Part shown: positions 43,482-52,071 of the stretch, piece by piece
Position numbering within the stretch: the first letter of the stretch is position 1
Layout of the letters: the number at the start of each line of letters is the position of its first letter
Origin: Rhodospirillaceae bacterium
GTDB lineage: Bacteria > Pseudomonadota > Alphaproteobacteria > UBA6615
DNA: 64,000 nt
Direction: 5' to 3'
Assembly: GCA_018667335.1 (NCBI GenBank)
Contig: JABIVD010000015.1
Location: forward strand, 1 to 64,000
Translations under genes and position numbers: made by a program
Notes under the pieces: model-generated
Told to the model about the DNA's origin: nothing
The model's input: only the letters and a program-made list of their open reading frames with translations
The model's database searches: none

Positions 43482-44938
43482 CTTTCATCAGGCTCCCATT
43501 CGGGGGCGGTCATCCGGCGCTTGCCGTCCTCGGTCTTCGCGATGCCCGGCTCGTCCAGGTTCTTCCGGTCCCAGAGCTGGCAGGTGACAGGCACATGCTT
43601 CTGGTCGAGCGCCTCGCAATAGTTGGTGTATTCACACACCCGCACCGCATCGCCATGGCCTGAGCGTACCTTCCGAAACCAGTCCGGGTCGGCGAGGCTC
43701 TGGCGCGCGAAGCCGATGATGTCAGCCTGGTCGGCCTGCAGGATGTCCTCGGCCTGGCGGAAGCCGTGGATGCCACCCGTGAGGACCACCGGCGTGTCGC
43801 AGCCTGCTTCGCGCACCGCCGCGCGAATGGCTGCGACGGGAGCGACATTGCGGCCGAAGGGCCCGCGCGCATCGGAGATGAACTGCGGCATACATTCGTA
43901 GCCGCTGGGGCCGGTATAGGGGTAGGCCGCCTGGCCGACCGCGGGGCGCTTGGCATCCTCGAACTTGCCGCCGCGCGAGAGCGACAGAACGTTGAACCCG
44001 GCCCGGGCAAATTCCGCCCCGAAATGCGCCGCGTCCTCGACCGTGTTGCCGCCGTCGATGCAGTCTTCGGCCAGGAAGCGCGTGCCGACCACGAAATCCG
44101 CGCCTACGGCGGCGCGCACGGCGGCGTAGACCTCGAGCGGCAGGCGCGCGCGGTTCTCCCGGCTGCCGCCGTAACCATCCACGCGGCTGTTCAGCGCCGA
44201 GAGGAATGAGGCCATGGTGTAGGCGTGGGCGTAGTGGAGCTCGACCCCGTCGAAGCCGGCCTCGCGGGCGCGCAGGGCGGCGTCGGCGAACAGATCCGGC
44301 AGGACGGCGGGGAGTTCGGCGATCTGGGGCAGGCCAGTGTCCGTGACCCGCTCGCGGTAACCCTGGTGCAGGGCCTCAAGCTCGCGTGAGGTCAGTGTGT
44401 CGGCGAGTTCATCCTCGGGCAGTTCCGCCAGACGCGCGCGGATTGTCTCTTCAGGCCAGTCAGCGGCGCCGAGCGCGTCGCGATGTTGCTGATTGATTTC
44501 GAGGAAGCGCTCGAAATATTTCGCCGGGTCGGGCCGCCGCCGGACGGCGAGAAAATCAATCAGCTGAATGAACAGCCTGGTGTGGCCGTCGCTCTCCCGG
44601 CGGACGGTCTCGACCAGATCCGTGAGGCCGGGGATGAAGCGATCGTCGCCGATGCGCAGCAGCGGGCCCGAGGGAATGTCGCGGATGCCGGTCGCTTCGA
44701 CGACGATGGCGCCGGGCCGACCGCGGGCAAACCGGCCATACCAGTCCAGGACATTGTCGGTGACTTCGCCGTCGCCGGTGGCGCGCCACGGAACCATGGC
44801 GGGCACCCAGGTGCTGGATTCGAGCTCGATGGGGCCGATATTCACCGGCTGGAATAGCCGCGCGCTGGCGGCTTCGTCGGCGCTTGGCCAGATGCCCGGG
44901 TCGGGCTCCCATCGGATGCGTTCGGGCGGCCGCCACAT
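43478..44938 (-). CDS. Old-yellow-enzyme-type NADH:flavin oxidoreductase
   Basis: The 486-residue TIM-barrel flavoprotein has the OYE signatures ELHYAHAYTMASFL (substrate His) and LNSRVDGYGGSRENRARL, then TGGIHGFRQAEDIL and the FMN-binding C-terminal part. A C-terminal extension (CEYTNYCEALDQKHVPVTC) follows that is common in this subgroup. It reduces an alkene or enoate with NAD(P)H. It is the last gene of the SDR-marR-OYE unit on this strand. Confidence 0.88.
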   Translation of the reverse strand: MWRPPERIRWEPDPGIWPSADEAASARLFQPVNIGPIELESSTWVPAMVPWRATGDGEVTDNVLDWYGRFARGRPGAIVVEATGIRDIPSGPLLRIGDDRFIPGLTDLVETVRRESDGHTRLFIQLIDFLAVRRRPDPAKYFERFLEINQQHRDALGAADWPEETIRARLAELPEDELADTLTSRELEALHQGYRERVTDTGLPQIAELPAVLPDLFADAALRAREAGFDGVELHYAHAYTMASFLSALNSRVDGYGGSRENRARLPLEVYAAVRAAVGADFVVGTRFLAEDCIDGGNTVEDAAHFGAEFARAGFNVLSLSRGGKFEDAKRPAVGQAAYPYTGPSGYECMPQFISDARGPFGRNVAPVAAIRAAVREAGCDTPVVLTGGIHGFRQAEDILQADQADIIGFARQSLADPDWFRKVRSGHGDAVRVCEYTNYCEALDQKHVPVTCQLWDRKNLDEPGIAKTEDGKRRMTAPEWEPDES

Positions 44939-44940
44939 GG

Positions 44941-45450
44941 TCAGTGTCCTTCCATGTCGCTGTCGGCCTTCAAGGACGTCTTGAGCTCGGCCAGGTTGCG
45001 ATACAGCGCCTCGAGGTTCTTTCGGTCGACACCGTCGAACAGCCCGGTGATCCAGCTCGCATGGGCTTGCGACATCTTCGCGAATGCTCGCCGTCCATTA
45101 GGGGTGAGCTCGATGATCTGGGCACGCCGGTCGTCAGGGTCCGCACGCCGGACGACCAGTTTCTCGCCGACCAGTCGGTCGATCAGCGCAGTAACGTTGC
45201 CGTTGGTGACCATCAGGCGGCGTGACAACTCACCCATGGTGAGCCCCCGGTCAGTCGGGTCAGCCCGGTCGAGCTGGGCCAGAAGGTCAAAGCGGGCGAT
45301 CGTGATGTCGAACGCCGTGCGCAGCTTCGCCCGGACCTCGCCCTCGATCATGTTGGCGCAGGTCAGGAGGCGCAGCCATGTCCGCAGGTCGAGCTGGTCG
45401 TCCGTGGTCAGGCCGGTCTCGAAGTCGCCGCGCGGCGTGCCTTCGGGCAT
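44941..45450 (-). CDS. MarR-family transcriptional regulator
   Basis: The 169-residue protein has the winged helix with MGELSRRLMVTNGNVTALIDRL (recognition helix) and the wing LVVRRADPDDRRAQIIELTPNG. MarR regulators of this catabolic type usually bind a CoA thioester or aromatic acid and release their palindromic operator. Its ATG overlaps the SDR stop by one base (TAATG), and the OYE gene begins two bases after its stop, so it sits mid-operon. An AT-rich palindrome at 46262 is its probable operator. Confidence 0.92.
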   Translation of the reverse strand: MPEGTPRGDFETGLTTDDQLDLRTWLRLLTCANMIEGEVRAKLRTAFDITIARFDLLAQLDRADPTDRGLTMGELSRRLMVTNGNVTALIDRLVGEKLVVRRADPDDRRAQIIELTPNGRRAFAKMSQAHASWITGLFDGVDRKNLEALYRNLAELKTSLKADSDMEGH

Positions 45451-46235
45451 TACGTCTCCTCGCCGGTGATTTCGATTGTCTGACCCGTCACGCTGGTCGC
45501 GGCGGGACCGCACAGGGCGACGACCATGTCCGCGACCTCTTCGGGCCGGATCAGTTGGCCATGGGCGTTTGTGGCGGCCAGTTCATCGCGGGCCTCGGCC
45601 TCCGTGCGGCCGGTCTTCGCGGCGATGTTGCGGATGCTCTCCTGCAGCATGTCGGTGTCGGTGAAGCCGGGGCAGACCGCGTTGACGTTGATGCCCTTGT
45701 CCGCAACTTCGAGCGCAAGCGCCCGGGTCAGGCCGACCACGCCGTGCTTGGCGGCGCAATAGGCGGCCACGTAGGGAAAGCCCGCAAGGCCCGCGGTCGA
45801 CGCAACGTTGACGATCCGCCCGTAGCCGGCCTCCAGCATCGCGGGCAGGACCGCGTGGGTGCAGGCGTAGACGCTGGTCAGGTTCAGGGCCAGCGTGGCG
45901 TCCCAGTTGTCGCGGTCCAGGCCTGTGAAGGGAGCGCTCTCGGTGCCGCCTGCATTGTTGATCAGGATGTCCGGCGGACCCAGCTCGGTGATCAGCCCGG
46001 CGAATGCCAAGTCCACGGCATCGCCGTCCGTGACGTCCAGCGTGCGGGCGTGGATAGCCACATCGGATTGGAGGCGGATATCGACGGCGGTCGCCTTGAG
46101 GGTCCGCTCGGTCCGTCCCAGCAGGACGATGTCTGCGCCGCGCGCCGCCAGGGCCATCGAGACGGCCCGACCGATCCCGCGCCCGCCGCCGGTGACGATC
46201 GCCAGTTTTCCGCTTAGAGGGGCCGGTGTGGTCAT
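45450..46235 (-). CDS. SDR-family oxidoreductase (first gene of the marR operon)
   Basis: The 261-residue classical SDR has VTGGGRGIGRAVSMALA, INNAGGTESAP, the active-site Ser of NVASTAGLAGF and YCAAKHGVVG. The sequence resembles 3-hydroxyacyl-CoA or hydroxycyclohexanecarboxyl-CoA type dehydrogenases (NAD-dependent); the substrate is unassigned. It is divergent from the RidA gene, with the palindrome between, and is followed in overlap by marR. Confidence 0.92.
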   Translation of the reverse strand: MTTPAPLSGKLAIVTGGGRGIGRAVSMALAARGADIVLLGRTERTLKATAVDIRLQSDVAIHARTLDVTDGDAVDLAFAGLITELGPPDILINNAGGTESAPFTGLDRDNWDATLALNLTSVYACTHAVLPAMLEAGYGRIVNVASTAGLAGFPYVAAYCAAKHGVVGLTRALALEVADKGINVNAVCPGFTDTDMLQESIRNIAAKTGRTEAEARDELAATNAHGQLIRPEEVADMVVALCGPAATSVTGQTIEITGEET

Positions 46236-46261
46236 CGCGAACTTGTGCTCCGTGCCGTAAT

Positions 46262-46279
46262 TATTTTAAGATTAAAATA
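46262..46279. promoter_or_regulatory. AT-rich palindrome, likely MarR operator
   Basis: TATTTTAA-GA-TTAAAATA (arms 46262-46269 and 46272-46279) is a perfect 8-base inverted repeat with a 2-base centre, in an otherwise GC-rich genome. It lies 27 bases upstream of the SDR start and 25 bases upstream of the RidA start. The dyad size and location fit a MarR-family operator controlling both directions. Confidence 0.6.
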
Positions 46280-46303
46280 TATAGGGCTGAAATAACAAGC
46301 GCG

Positions 46304-46699
46304 ATGATCGAGATTCTACAACCCGAGAACTGGGTAAAACCCCGCGGCTACGCCAATGGCATGGCGGCGACAGGTCGCCTGGTGTTCGTCGGCGGCCAGA
46401 TCGGCTGGAACCCGGAAACGGGGAACTTCGAGACGGATGACTTCGCCGCGCAGGTGGGCCAGGCGCTGGAAAATATCCGCGCCGTGCTGGCGGAGGCGGG
46501 CGGTTTGCCTGAACACATCACCCGGCTGACCTGGTTCGTCACCGACAAGCGAGCCTATCTGGAAAACCCGAAGGGCGTGGGCGGCTTCTACCGCGCTGTT
46601 ATGGGGCTTCATTTCCCCGCGATGTCGGTGGTCGAGGTGTCGGCTCTGGTCGAGGAACGGGCGCGGGTCGAGATCGAGGCGACGGCCGTCCTGCCGTAA
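46304..46699 (+). CDS. RidA (YjgF/UK114) family protein
   Basis: The 131-residue protein has the family patterns GRLVFVGGQIGWNPETG, QVGQALENIRAVLAEAG, and the C-terminal EERARVEIEATAVL containing the conserved Arg. RidA hydrolyses reactive 2-aminoacrylate and related imines; catabolic RidA-like proteins also act on aminomuconate or other enamines. Its start at 46304 has no strong ribosome site. It is divergent from the SDR-marR operon and followed by the liv-type transporter. Confidence 0.9.
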   Translation: MIEILQPENWVKPRGYANGMAATGRLVFVGGQIGWNPETGNFETDDFAAQVGQALENIRAVLAEAGGLPEHITRLTWFVTDKRAYLENPKGVGGFYRAVMGLHFPAMSVVEVSALVEERARVEIEATAVLP

Positions 46700-46793
46700 T
46701 TACCCCGCTCCCCCGAAAGGTTGACGCGTTCGGTGCTTTCCATCGGTCGGGCGATATGGTCCCATAGGGAAAATATCTAGGGAGGAGTTGAAA

Positions 46794-47966
46794 ATGCTCA
46801 AGAAATTACTGGGAACGGCTGCTGTCGCGACGCTTTTGGCGTCGCCTGCCGCGGCTGATATCAAGATTGGTTTCGTGACCACCCTAACGACACCTGTGGC
46901 GGTGATCGGCAAGGACATGCGCGACGCCGTCGAGCTGGCGATGGAACATATCGGCGGCAAGATGAGCGGCGAGGACGTCGAGATCGTCTACGCCGATGAT
47001 GAGTTCAACTCGCAGAAGGGTAAGCAGGCCACCGAACGCCTCGTGCTGCGCGACGATGTGGACATCGTTGCCGGCTATATCTGGTCGAACGTGCTGCTCG
47101 CCTCCGCGCCGGTGGTGCTCAACGCCAACAAGATCCTGATCAGCGCCAATGCCGGCCCGTCGCCGCTGGCCGGTGCCCAGTGCAATGCGAACTTCTTCAA
47201 CATCGCCTGGCAGAATGACCAGACCCCGATGGCGCTGGGCGAGCTGCTCAACCAGCAGGGCGTTAAATCGCTCTACCTGGTCGCACCGAACTACGCCGCC
47301 GGCCAGAACATGGTCGCCGGGGTGGAGCGCACCTTCAAGGGCAAGGTCGTCGGCAAGGACATGACTGTCTGGCCGTCCCAGCGGGACTGGTCGGCCGAGC
47401 TCTCCAAGGTCAAGGCGGCCAAGCCGGACGGCGTCTTCACCTTCTATCCGGGACCGGCCGGACCGGCCTTCATCAAGCAGTATCAGCAGGCCGGGCTCGA
47501 GGGCGATGTGCCGCTCTATTCGGTCTACACGCTGGATTCGATCAGCCTGCCGCTTTTCCAGAAGGCGGGCATGGAGACGGTGCTGGGCACCAAGATGACT
47601 CAGTTCTGGGCGCCTGATCTAGATAACGCGGCGAACAAGAAGTTCGTCGGGGACTTCCGCAAGAAGTATGGCCGTTACCCGTCCTTCTATGCCGCACAGA
47701 GCTATGACTCGATCATGTACATCAAGTCTGCGGTCGAGGCCGTGAGCGGCGACATCGGCAACATCGACGGCATGCGCGCCGCGCTGGAGAAGGCGGACTT
47801 CGATTCGATCCGTGGCGACTTCACGATGGGCAACAATCATTTCCCCATCCAGAACTTCTACGAGCGCACGGTCGTCAAGGATGCCGACGGCAACTGGACG
47901 ACGGCGGTGGGCCGCGCGGTTCTGACCAATCATCAGGACCCGTATGCCAGCCAGTGCAAGATGTAG
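46794..47966 (+). CDS. livK: Branched-chain-amino-acid-type ABC transporter substrate-binding protein
   Basis: The 390-residue periplasmic binding protein starts with a Sec signal peptide (MLKKLLGTAAVATLLASPAAA, mature from about residue 22: DIKIGFVTTL). It has the two-lobed type I periplasmic fold (VAGYIWSNVLLASAPV). A GGAGGAG site lies six bases before the ATG at 46794, which makes the upstream TTG unlikely. Ligands of relatives range from branched amino acids to aromatic acids, so the neighbouring box genes suggest an aromatic ligand (inference). Confidence 0.9.
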   Translation: MLKKLLGTAAVATLLASPAAADIKIGFVTTLTTPVAVIGKDMRDAVELAMEHIGGKMSGEDVEIVYADDEFNSQKGKQATERLVLRDDVDIVAGYIWSNVLLASAPVVLNANKILISANAGPSPLAGAQCNANFFNIAWQNDQTPMALGELLNQQGVKSLYLVAPNYAAGQNMVAGVERTFKGKVVGKDMTVWPSQRDWSAELSKVKAAKPDGVFTFYPGPAGPAFIKQYQQAGLEGDVPLYSVYTLDSISLPLFQKAGMETVLGTKMTQFWAPDLDNAANKKFVGDFRKKYGRYPSFYAAQSYDSIMYIKSAVEAVSGDIGNIDGMRAALEKADFDSIRGDFTMGNNHFPIQNFYERTVVKDADGNWTTAVGRAVLTNHQDPYASQCKM

Positions 47967-47990
47967 GCACGCGTTCATATGAATTTGTAG

Positions 47991-48014
47991 GCGGGGATGC
48001 GCAGGCATCCCCGC
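47991..48014 (+). terminator. Strong intercistronic hairpin between binding protein and permease genes
   Basis: gcggggatgc (47991-48000) pairs with gcatccccgc (48005-48014) around a 4-base loop: a perfect 10-base stem with no T-run after. Such a hairpin between a binding-protein gene and its permease genes typically lowers downstream expression or protects the upstream mRNA. Confidence 0.75.
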
Positions 48015-48064
48015 TTGCATATCTACTACTGATTTCCACGCCACCGGATGACCGCTAGAGCGCG

Positions 48065-48991
48065 ATGGACTACGTCCTCCTAATCGAACAGTTCCTGAAC
48101 GGGTTTCAGCTCGGGATCATCCTGTTTCTGATGGCCGCCGGGTTGACCCTGGTGTTCGGCATCATGGATCTGGTGAACCTGGCCCACGGGTCGATGTTCA
48201 TGATCGGCGCGTTCGTCGGCGGCACCATCGCGGCGGTGACGGGCTCCTTCGTCATCGGCGTGGTCCTGATGATCCCGGCGATGCTGTTGATCGGCATGGC
48301 GGTCGAGATGACAACCCTGCGGACGTTGTATCCGCGCGATCATCTCGATCATGTGCTGGCCACCTTCGGCCTGATTTTGTTTTTCAACGCGGCGACGCGC
48401 CTGATCTGGGGCCCGGAGGGGCTGGTCGTGCCATTGCCGGACTTCCTCGAGGGCTCCGTGGCGCTGGGCATCGGCATCACCTATCCGGTCTACCGGATCA
48501 TGATCATCGTCGTCGGGCTGCTGGTGGCGCTGGGGCTCTATGTGCTGGTCGCCAAGACCCGGATTGGCATGCTGATCCGGGCCGGCGCGTCGAACCGCAC
48601 CATGGCCGGCGCGTTGGGGGTGAACATCCCGATGCTGTTCTCGGTCGTCTTCGGTATCGGCGCGGTGCTGGCCGGGCTCGCCGGGTTGATCATCACGCCA
48701 ATCACCGCGGCCCAGATCGGCATGGGCGAAGATGTGCTGATCCTGGCCTTCGTGGTGATCGTGATCGGCGGCATCGGCTCGATCCGCGGCGCCTTCATCG
48801 CCTCCATCGTCACCGGCGTGATCGACACGATGGGGCGCTCCTTCCTCGACGTGTTCCTGTTGCTGTTCCTACCGGAAAATGCAGCGGAATCCGCCGGGCC
48901 GGCCCTGTCGTCGATGATGATCTACATCCTGATGGCCGCGATCCTGTTCTTCCGGCCCCAGGGGCTGTTCCCCCCCAAGGGTGCCCAATGA
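48065..48991 (+). CDS. livH: LivH-type ABC transporter permease
   Basis: The 308-residue inner-membrane protein has eight or nine hydrophobic helices, the opening FLNGFQLGIILFLMAAGLTL and FGIMDLVNLAHGSMFMIGA, and the EAA-like loop in VIVIGGIGSIRGAFI, all as in LivH. It forms the translocation pore with LivM. It overlaps the region of the LivM start. Confidence 0.92.
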   Translation: MDYVLLIEQFLNGFQLGIILFLMAAGLTLVFGIMDLVNLAHGSMFMIGAFVGGTIAAVTGSFVIGVVLMIPAMLLIGMAVEMTTLRTLYPRDHLDHVLATFGLILFFNAATRLIWGPEGLVVPLPDFLEGSVALGIGITYPVYRIMIIVVGLLVALGLYVLVAKTRIGMLIRAGASNRTMAGALGVNIPMLFSVVFGIGAVLAGLAGLIITPITAAQIGMGEDVLILAFVVIVIGGIGSIRGAFIASIVTGVIDTMGRSFLDVFLLLFLPENAAESAGPALSSMMIYILMAAILFFRPQGLFPPKGAQ

Positions 48992-49001
48992 TGTGTGCGC
49001 A

Positions 49002-49964
49002 ATGAAGGACGTCATCGACCTGAAGAGCCCGGCGAACATCCTGACCATCATCGTGGTCGGCCTGTGCGCGGTCGTGCCATTTCTGGCACCGGCGCTGGGC
49101 GAGCCGTTTTATGTGATCGTCTTCGCGCGGATCATGGTCTGGGCGATCGCGGCCGTGAGCCTCAACCTGATCATGGGCTATGGCGGCATGATCAGCTTCG
49201 GCCACGCGGTCTATCTGGGGATCGGGGCCTACGCGATCGGCATTCTCGCCTTCCACGGCGTGACCAGCGCGTGGATCCAGTGGCCTGTGGCGATCGGGGC
49301 CTGCGCGGTGATCTCGCTGATCTTCGGTGCGATCAGCCTGCGCACCCGCGGCGTCTATTTCATCATGATTACTCTGGCGCTGGCCCAGATGCTGTTCTTC
49401 CTGAGCGTGAGTGCGGAGCGCTACGGCAGCGACGACGGGCTGAACATCCTCGCGCGCAGCGACTTCGGGGTGAGCTTCTTCTCTCTCGAAGACAACATGA
49501 CCATGTACTACACGATCTTCGCATTCCTGCTGGCGAGCGTGTTTGTCAGCTGGAAACTGGTCCATTCGCGCTTCGGCGTGGTGATGCGGGCGGCGAAATC
49601 CAACGAGACGCGGGTCCAGGCCGTCGGTGTCTCGACCTATCGCTATCGGCTGACGGCGTTTGTCATCGCCGGGGTGATGTGCGGCATCGCCGGGCTGTTG
49701 CAGGCCAATCTGGAACGCTTCGTGTCACCGGATATGATGAACTGGCCGCGCTCTGGCGAGCTGATCTTCATGGTGGTGTTGGGCGGCATGTCGACCCTGT
49801 TCGGGCCGGTCACGGGCGCGTTTGTCTTCCTGATGCTGTCGGAGATCCTGTCCACCTGGACGATCCACTGGCACATCATCTTCGGGCCGTTCCTGGTGCT
49901 GATTGTGCTGTTCGCGCGCGGCGGCATCGCCGGCCTCCTGACCCCGCGAGCGTCGCGTGAATAG
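49002..49964 (+). CDS. livM: LivM-type ABC transporter permease
   Basis: The 320-residue permease has the LivM pattern: LNLIMGYGGMISFGHAVYLG, SLRTRGVYFIMITLALAQM and VLGGMSTLFGPVTGAFV in eight or so helices. The start is uncertain: GTG 48981 and 48993 and ATG 49002 are in frame; I chose 49002 because it is an ATG with MKDVIDLKSPAN as a plausible cytoplasmic start. It overlaps livG by eight bases. Confidence 0.88.
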   Translation: MKDVIDLKSPANILTIIVVGLCAVVPFLAPALGEPFYVIVFARIMVWAIAAVSLNLIMGYGGMISFGHAVYLGIGAYAIGILAFHGVTSAWIQWPVAIGACAVISLIFGAISLRTRGVYFIMITLALAQMLFFLSVSAERYGSDDGLNILARSDFGVSFFSLEDNMTMYYTIFAFLLASVFVSWKLVHSRFGVVMRAAKSNETRVQAVGVSTYRYRLTAFVIAGVMCGIAGLLQANLERFVSPDMMNWPRSGELIFMVVLGGMSTLFGPVTGAFVFLMLSEILSTWTIHWHIIFGPFLVLIVLFARGGIAGLLTPRASRE

Positions 49965-50733
49965 CCCGGCCCCGAATATCAGCCTCGAGGCGCGTTCCTT
50001 GCGAAAGAGCTTCGGCGGCCTGACGGCGACCGACAACCTCTCGCTTGAGGCGACCCGCGGCGAGATCCACGCGGTGATCGGTCCCAACGGTGCGGGCAAG
50101 ACCACGCTGGTGCATCTCCTGTCGGGGCTGCTGAAGCCGGACGCCGGCGAAATCATGTTCGAGGGACGAGACATCACCCGCCTGTCCGCACCCGCGCGGG
50201 TCAATCAGGGCCTGGCGCGGTCGTTCCAGATCACCAGCATATTCCGGGAGTTCACGGTGCTGGAGAATGTCATGCTGTCGGTCCAGGCCGGGCAGGGGCA
50301 CAGCTTCCGCTTCTGGCGCCCGGCCGCGAAGGACGAGAGCCTGCGCGCGCCCGCGCGCGAACTGCTCGAAAGGGTCGGGCTGGGCGGCCGGATGGACGTG
50401 AAGGCCGGCAACCTCGCCCATGGCGAGCAACGCCAGCTGGAGATCGCGATATCCCTGGCGACCGGGCCGTCCTTCCTGCTGCTCGACGAGCCCATGGCCG
50501 GGATGGGCCTCGAAGAAAGCCAGGTGATGATCGACTTCCTGAAGGCGCTCAAGGGCGACTACACGATGCTGCTGATCGAGCATGACATGGACGCGGTGTT
50601 CGCGCTCGCCGACCGGATCACCGTGCTGGTCTATGGCCGGGCGATCGCGACGGGCACGCCCGATGAAATCCGCAATGACGCCTCGGTCCGCGCCGCCTAT
50701 CTGGGCGACGAAGCAAGTGGAGGGACGGTCTGA
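49957..50733 (+). CDS. livG: LivG-type ABC transporter ATP-binding protein
   Basis: The 258-residue ATPase has Walker A GPNGAGKTT, the ABC signature LAHGEQRQLEIAI, and Walker B FLLLDEPMAGM. Start is GTG at 49957, overlapping livM by eight bases, so the genes are translationally coupled. The LivG C-terminal FALADRITVLVYGRAIATG region is present. Confidence 0.95.
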   Translation: MNSPAPNISLEARSLRKSFGGLTATDNLSLEATRGEIHAVIGPNGAGKTTLVHLLSGLLKPDAGEIMFEGRDITRLSAPARVNQGLARSFQITSIFREFTVLENVMLSVQAGQGHSFRFWRPAAKDESLRAPARELLERVGLGGRMDVKAGNLAHGEQRQLEIAISLATGPSFLLLDEPMAGMGLEESQVMIDFLKALKGDYTMLLIEHDMDAVFALADRITVLVYGRAIATGTPDEIRNDASVRAAYLGDEASGGTV

Positions 50734-51434
50734 TGCTCGAGGTGCGCGGCATCGAGAGCTCCTATGGCGACAGCCAGGTGCTGTTCGGCATGGACTTCAC
50801 GGTTGGCACCGGCGAGGTCGCGACCCTGATGGGGCGCAACGGCATGGGCAAAACCACGACCGTGCGATCGATCATGGGGATCATGCAGCCCCATGGCGGC
50901 GAGATCCTCTTCGAGGGCACGCGGATCGACGGGCTGGCCTCCTACAAGGTTGCCCAGGCGGGCATCGGGCTGGTGCCCGAGGGGCGGCAGATATTCCCGA
51001 ATTTGTCCGTTCGCGAGAATCTGATCGCCACCGCGCGCAAGCGGCGCGGCGAGGGCGAGACCTGGACCTTCGACAAGGTGATCGACCTGTTTCCCGGTCT
51101 CGCACCCCGGCTGGAGAGCGCAGGAAACCAACTCTCGGGCGGTGAACAGCAGATGCTGGCGGTCGGCCGGGCGCTGATGACCAATCCGCAACTGCTGGTG
51201 CTGGACGAGGCCACGGAGGGCCTGGCGCCGCTGATCCGGACGGAGATCTGGTCCTGCCTCGCCGACCTCAAGACCGCGCGCCAGTCGATCCTGATCATCG
51301 ACAAGAATGTGGCGGCGCTGACCAAGATCGCCGACCGGCATCACATCGTCGAGAAGGGCCGGGTGGTCTGGAATGGCACGTCCGAACAGCTCCGCGCCGA
51401 CGCGGATTTGCAGGCGCGGTATCTGGGGGTCTGA
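50733..51434 (+). CDS. livF: LivF-type ABC transporter ATP-binding protein
   Basis: The 233-residue second ATPase has Walker A GRNGMGKTT, GRQIFPNLSVRENL (LivF-specific), the signature LSGGEQQMLAVGRAL and Walker B LLVLDEATEGLAP. Its ATG overlaps the livG stop by one base. It is the last gene of the transporter operon; no T-run terminator follows, and the composition drops sharply after its stop. Confidence 0.95.
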   Translation: MLEVRGIESSYGDSQVLFGMDFTVGTGEVATLMGRNGMGKTTTVRSIMGIMQPHGGEILFEGTRIDGLASYKVAQAGIGLVPEGRQIFPNLSVRENLIATARKRRGEGETWTFDKVIDLFPGLAPRLESAGNQLSGGEQQMLAVGRALMTNPQLLVLDEATEGLAPLIRTEIWSCLADLKTARQSILIIDKNVAALTKIADRHHIVEKGRVVWNGTSEQLRADADLQARYLGV

Positions 51435-51490
51435 GGTCATAATCTCAGTTTTTCAAGTATCGAAGCTATGCAGAACCAACAAGGTTTGAA

Positions 51491-51565
51491 TTGAACCTGG
51501 TTCGGGGCTCACTATATGTTTTCATTATGTTGTAATTTTACTGGGGTTATTGAACCTAATTCGGG
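51491..51565 (+). promoter_or_regulatory. Paired 16-base repeats in the promoter region of the kinase cassette
   Basis: TTGAACCTGGTTCGGG (51491-51506) recurs 59 bases later as TTGAACCTAATTCGGG (51550-51565), 14 of 16 bases the same; each contains a GAAC and TTC pair giving local dyad symmetry. A possible -10 (TATATG near 51513-51518) lies just after the first copy. The pair looks like a regulator's binding sites upstream of the first gene at 51601. Confidence 0.5.
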
Positions 51566-51600
51566 TTCGAATAGAAATTCGAGAATGAGGAGGAAATTCC

Positions 51601-52071
51601 TTGACCGAACGATGGGTGGGGCTCGTGATCTCTGGCGAGAAAGTGACTGTGGCGGATGCAGAAGTTCCTGATGACGGACCTCTGATCTTGCAGGCGGATT
51701 TGACTTGGAAACTTCAGACTGGAAGTAAGCCTGCCGCTTATTATGCGTTAAGCCAGTTGTGCTCGAACTATTTACGAGAGAATGGCATTGAAAAAGTAGT
51801 GATAAAAGCCAGTGCGACCAGTCAAAGCGGGGTGAGGTTGGGACATTTTCATAGCGCTGAACTGAGGGGGGTTATTCAGTCGGCGGCAGCTTCTGTATGT
51901 GAAGTGAAAGTGATTCCGAAAGCCGCGGTCAGCAAAAATTTTGGCGACCGAAAGGTGGATGAGTACATCAAAGATACTGGGTTTTGGGGCCAGGAGTTCA
52001 ATGGCAAACCGCTGCGTTCCGGGAGTAGAGAAGCTGCGATGTTGCTTCTTGCCGAGCGAAAGCAAGCATGA
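51601..52071 (+). CDS. RNase H/RuvC-like small protein of unknown function
   Basis: The 156-residue protein starts at TTG (51601) after AGGAGGAAATTCC. Its layout looks like an RNase H-type fold: a first strand pair (WVGLVISGEKVTVADAEV), a helix leading to strand 4 (NGIEKVVIKAS), then GHFHSAELRGVIQSAAA and a late LRSGSREAAMLLL helix. The usual acidic positions read Ser and Lys in the first strands, so it may be catalytically dead. I do not recognise a named family with certainty. It overlaps the kinase gene by four bases and is lower in GC than its surroundings. Confidence 0.55.
   Translation: MTERWVGLVISGEKVTVADAEVPDDGPLILQADLTWKLQTGSKPAAYYALSQLCSNYLRENGIEKVVIKASATSQSGVRLGHFHSAELRGVIQSAAASVCEVKVIPKAAVSKNFGDRKVDEYIKDTGFWGQEFNGKPLRSGSREAAMLLLAERKQA

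Noticed and set aside
51491-51565. LexA boxes upstream of the RNase H-like gene
   Set aside because: The GAAC and TTC elements there do not keep the GTTC-N7-GTTC spacing seen at 53342-53356.
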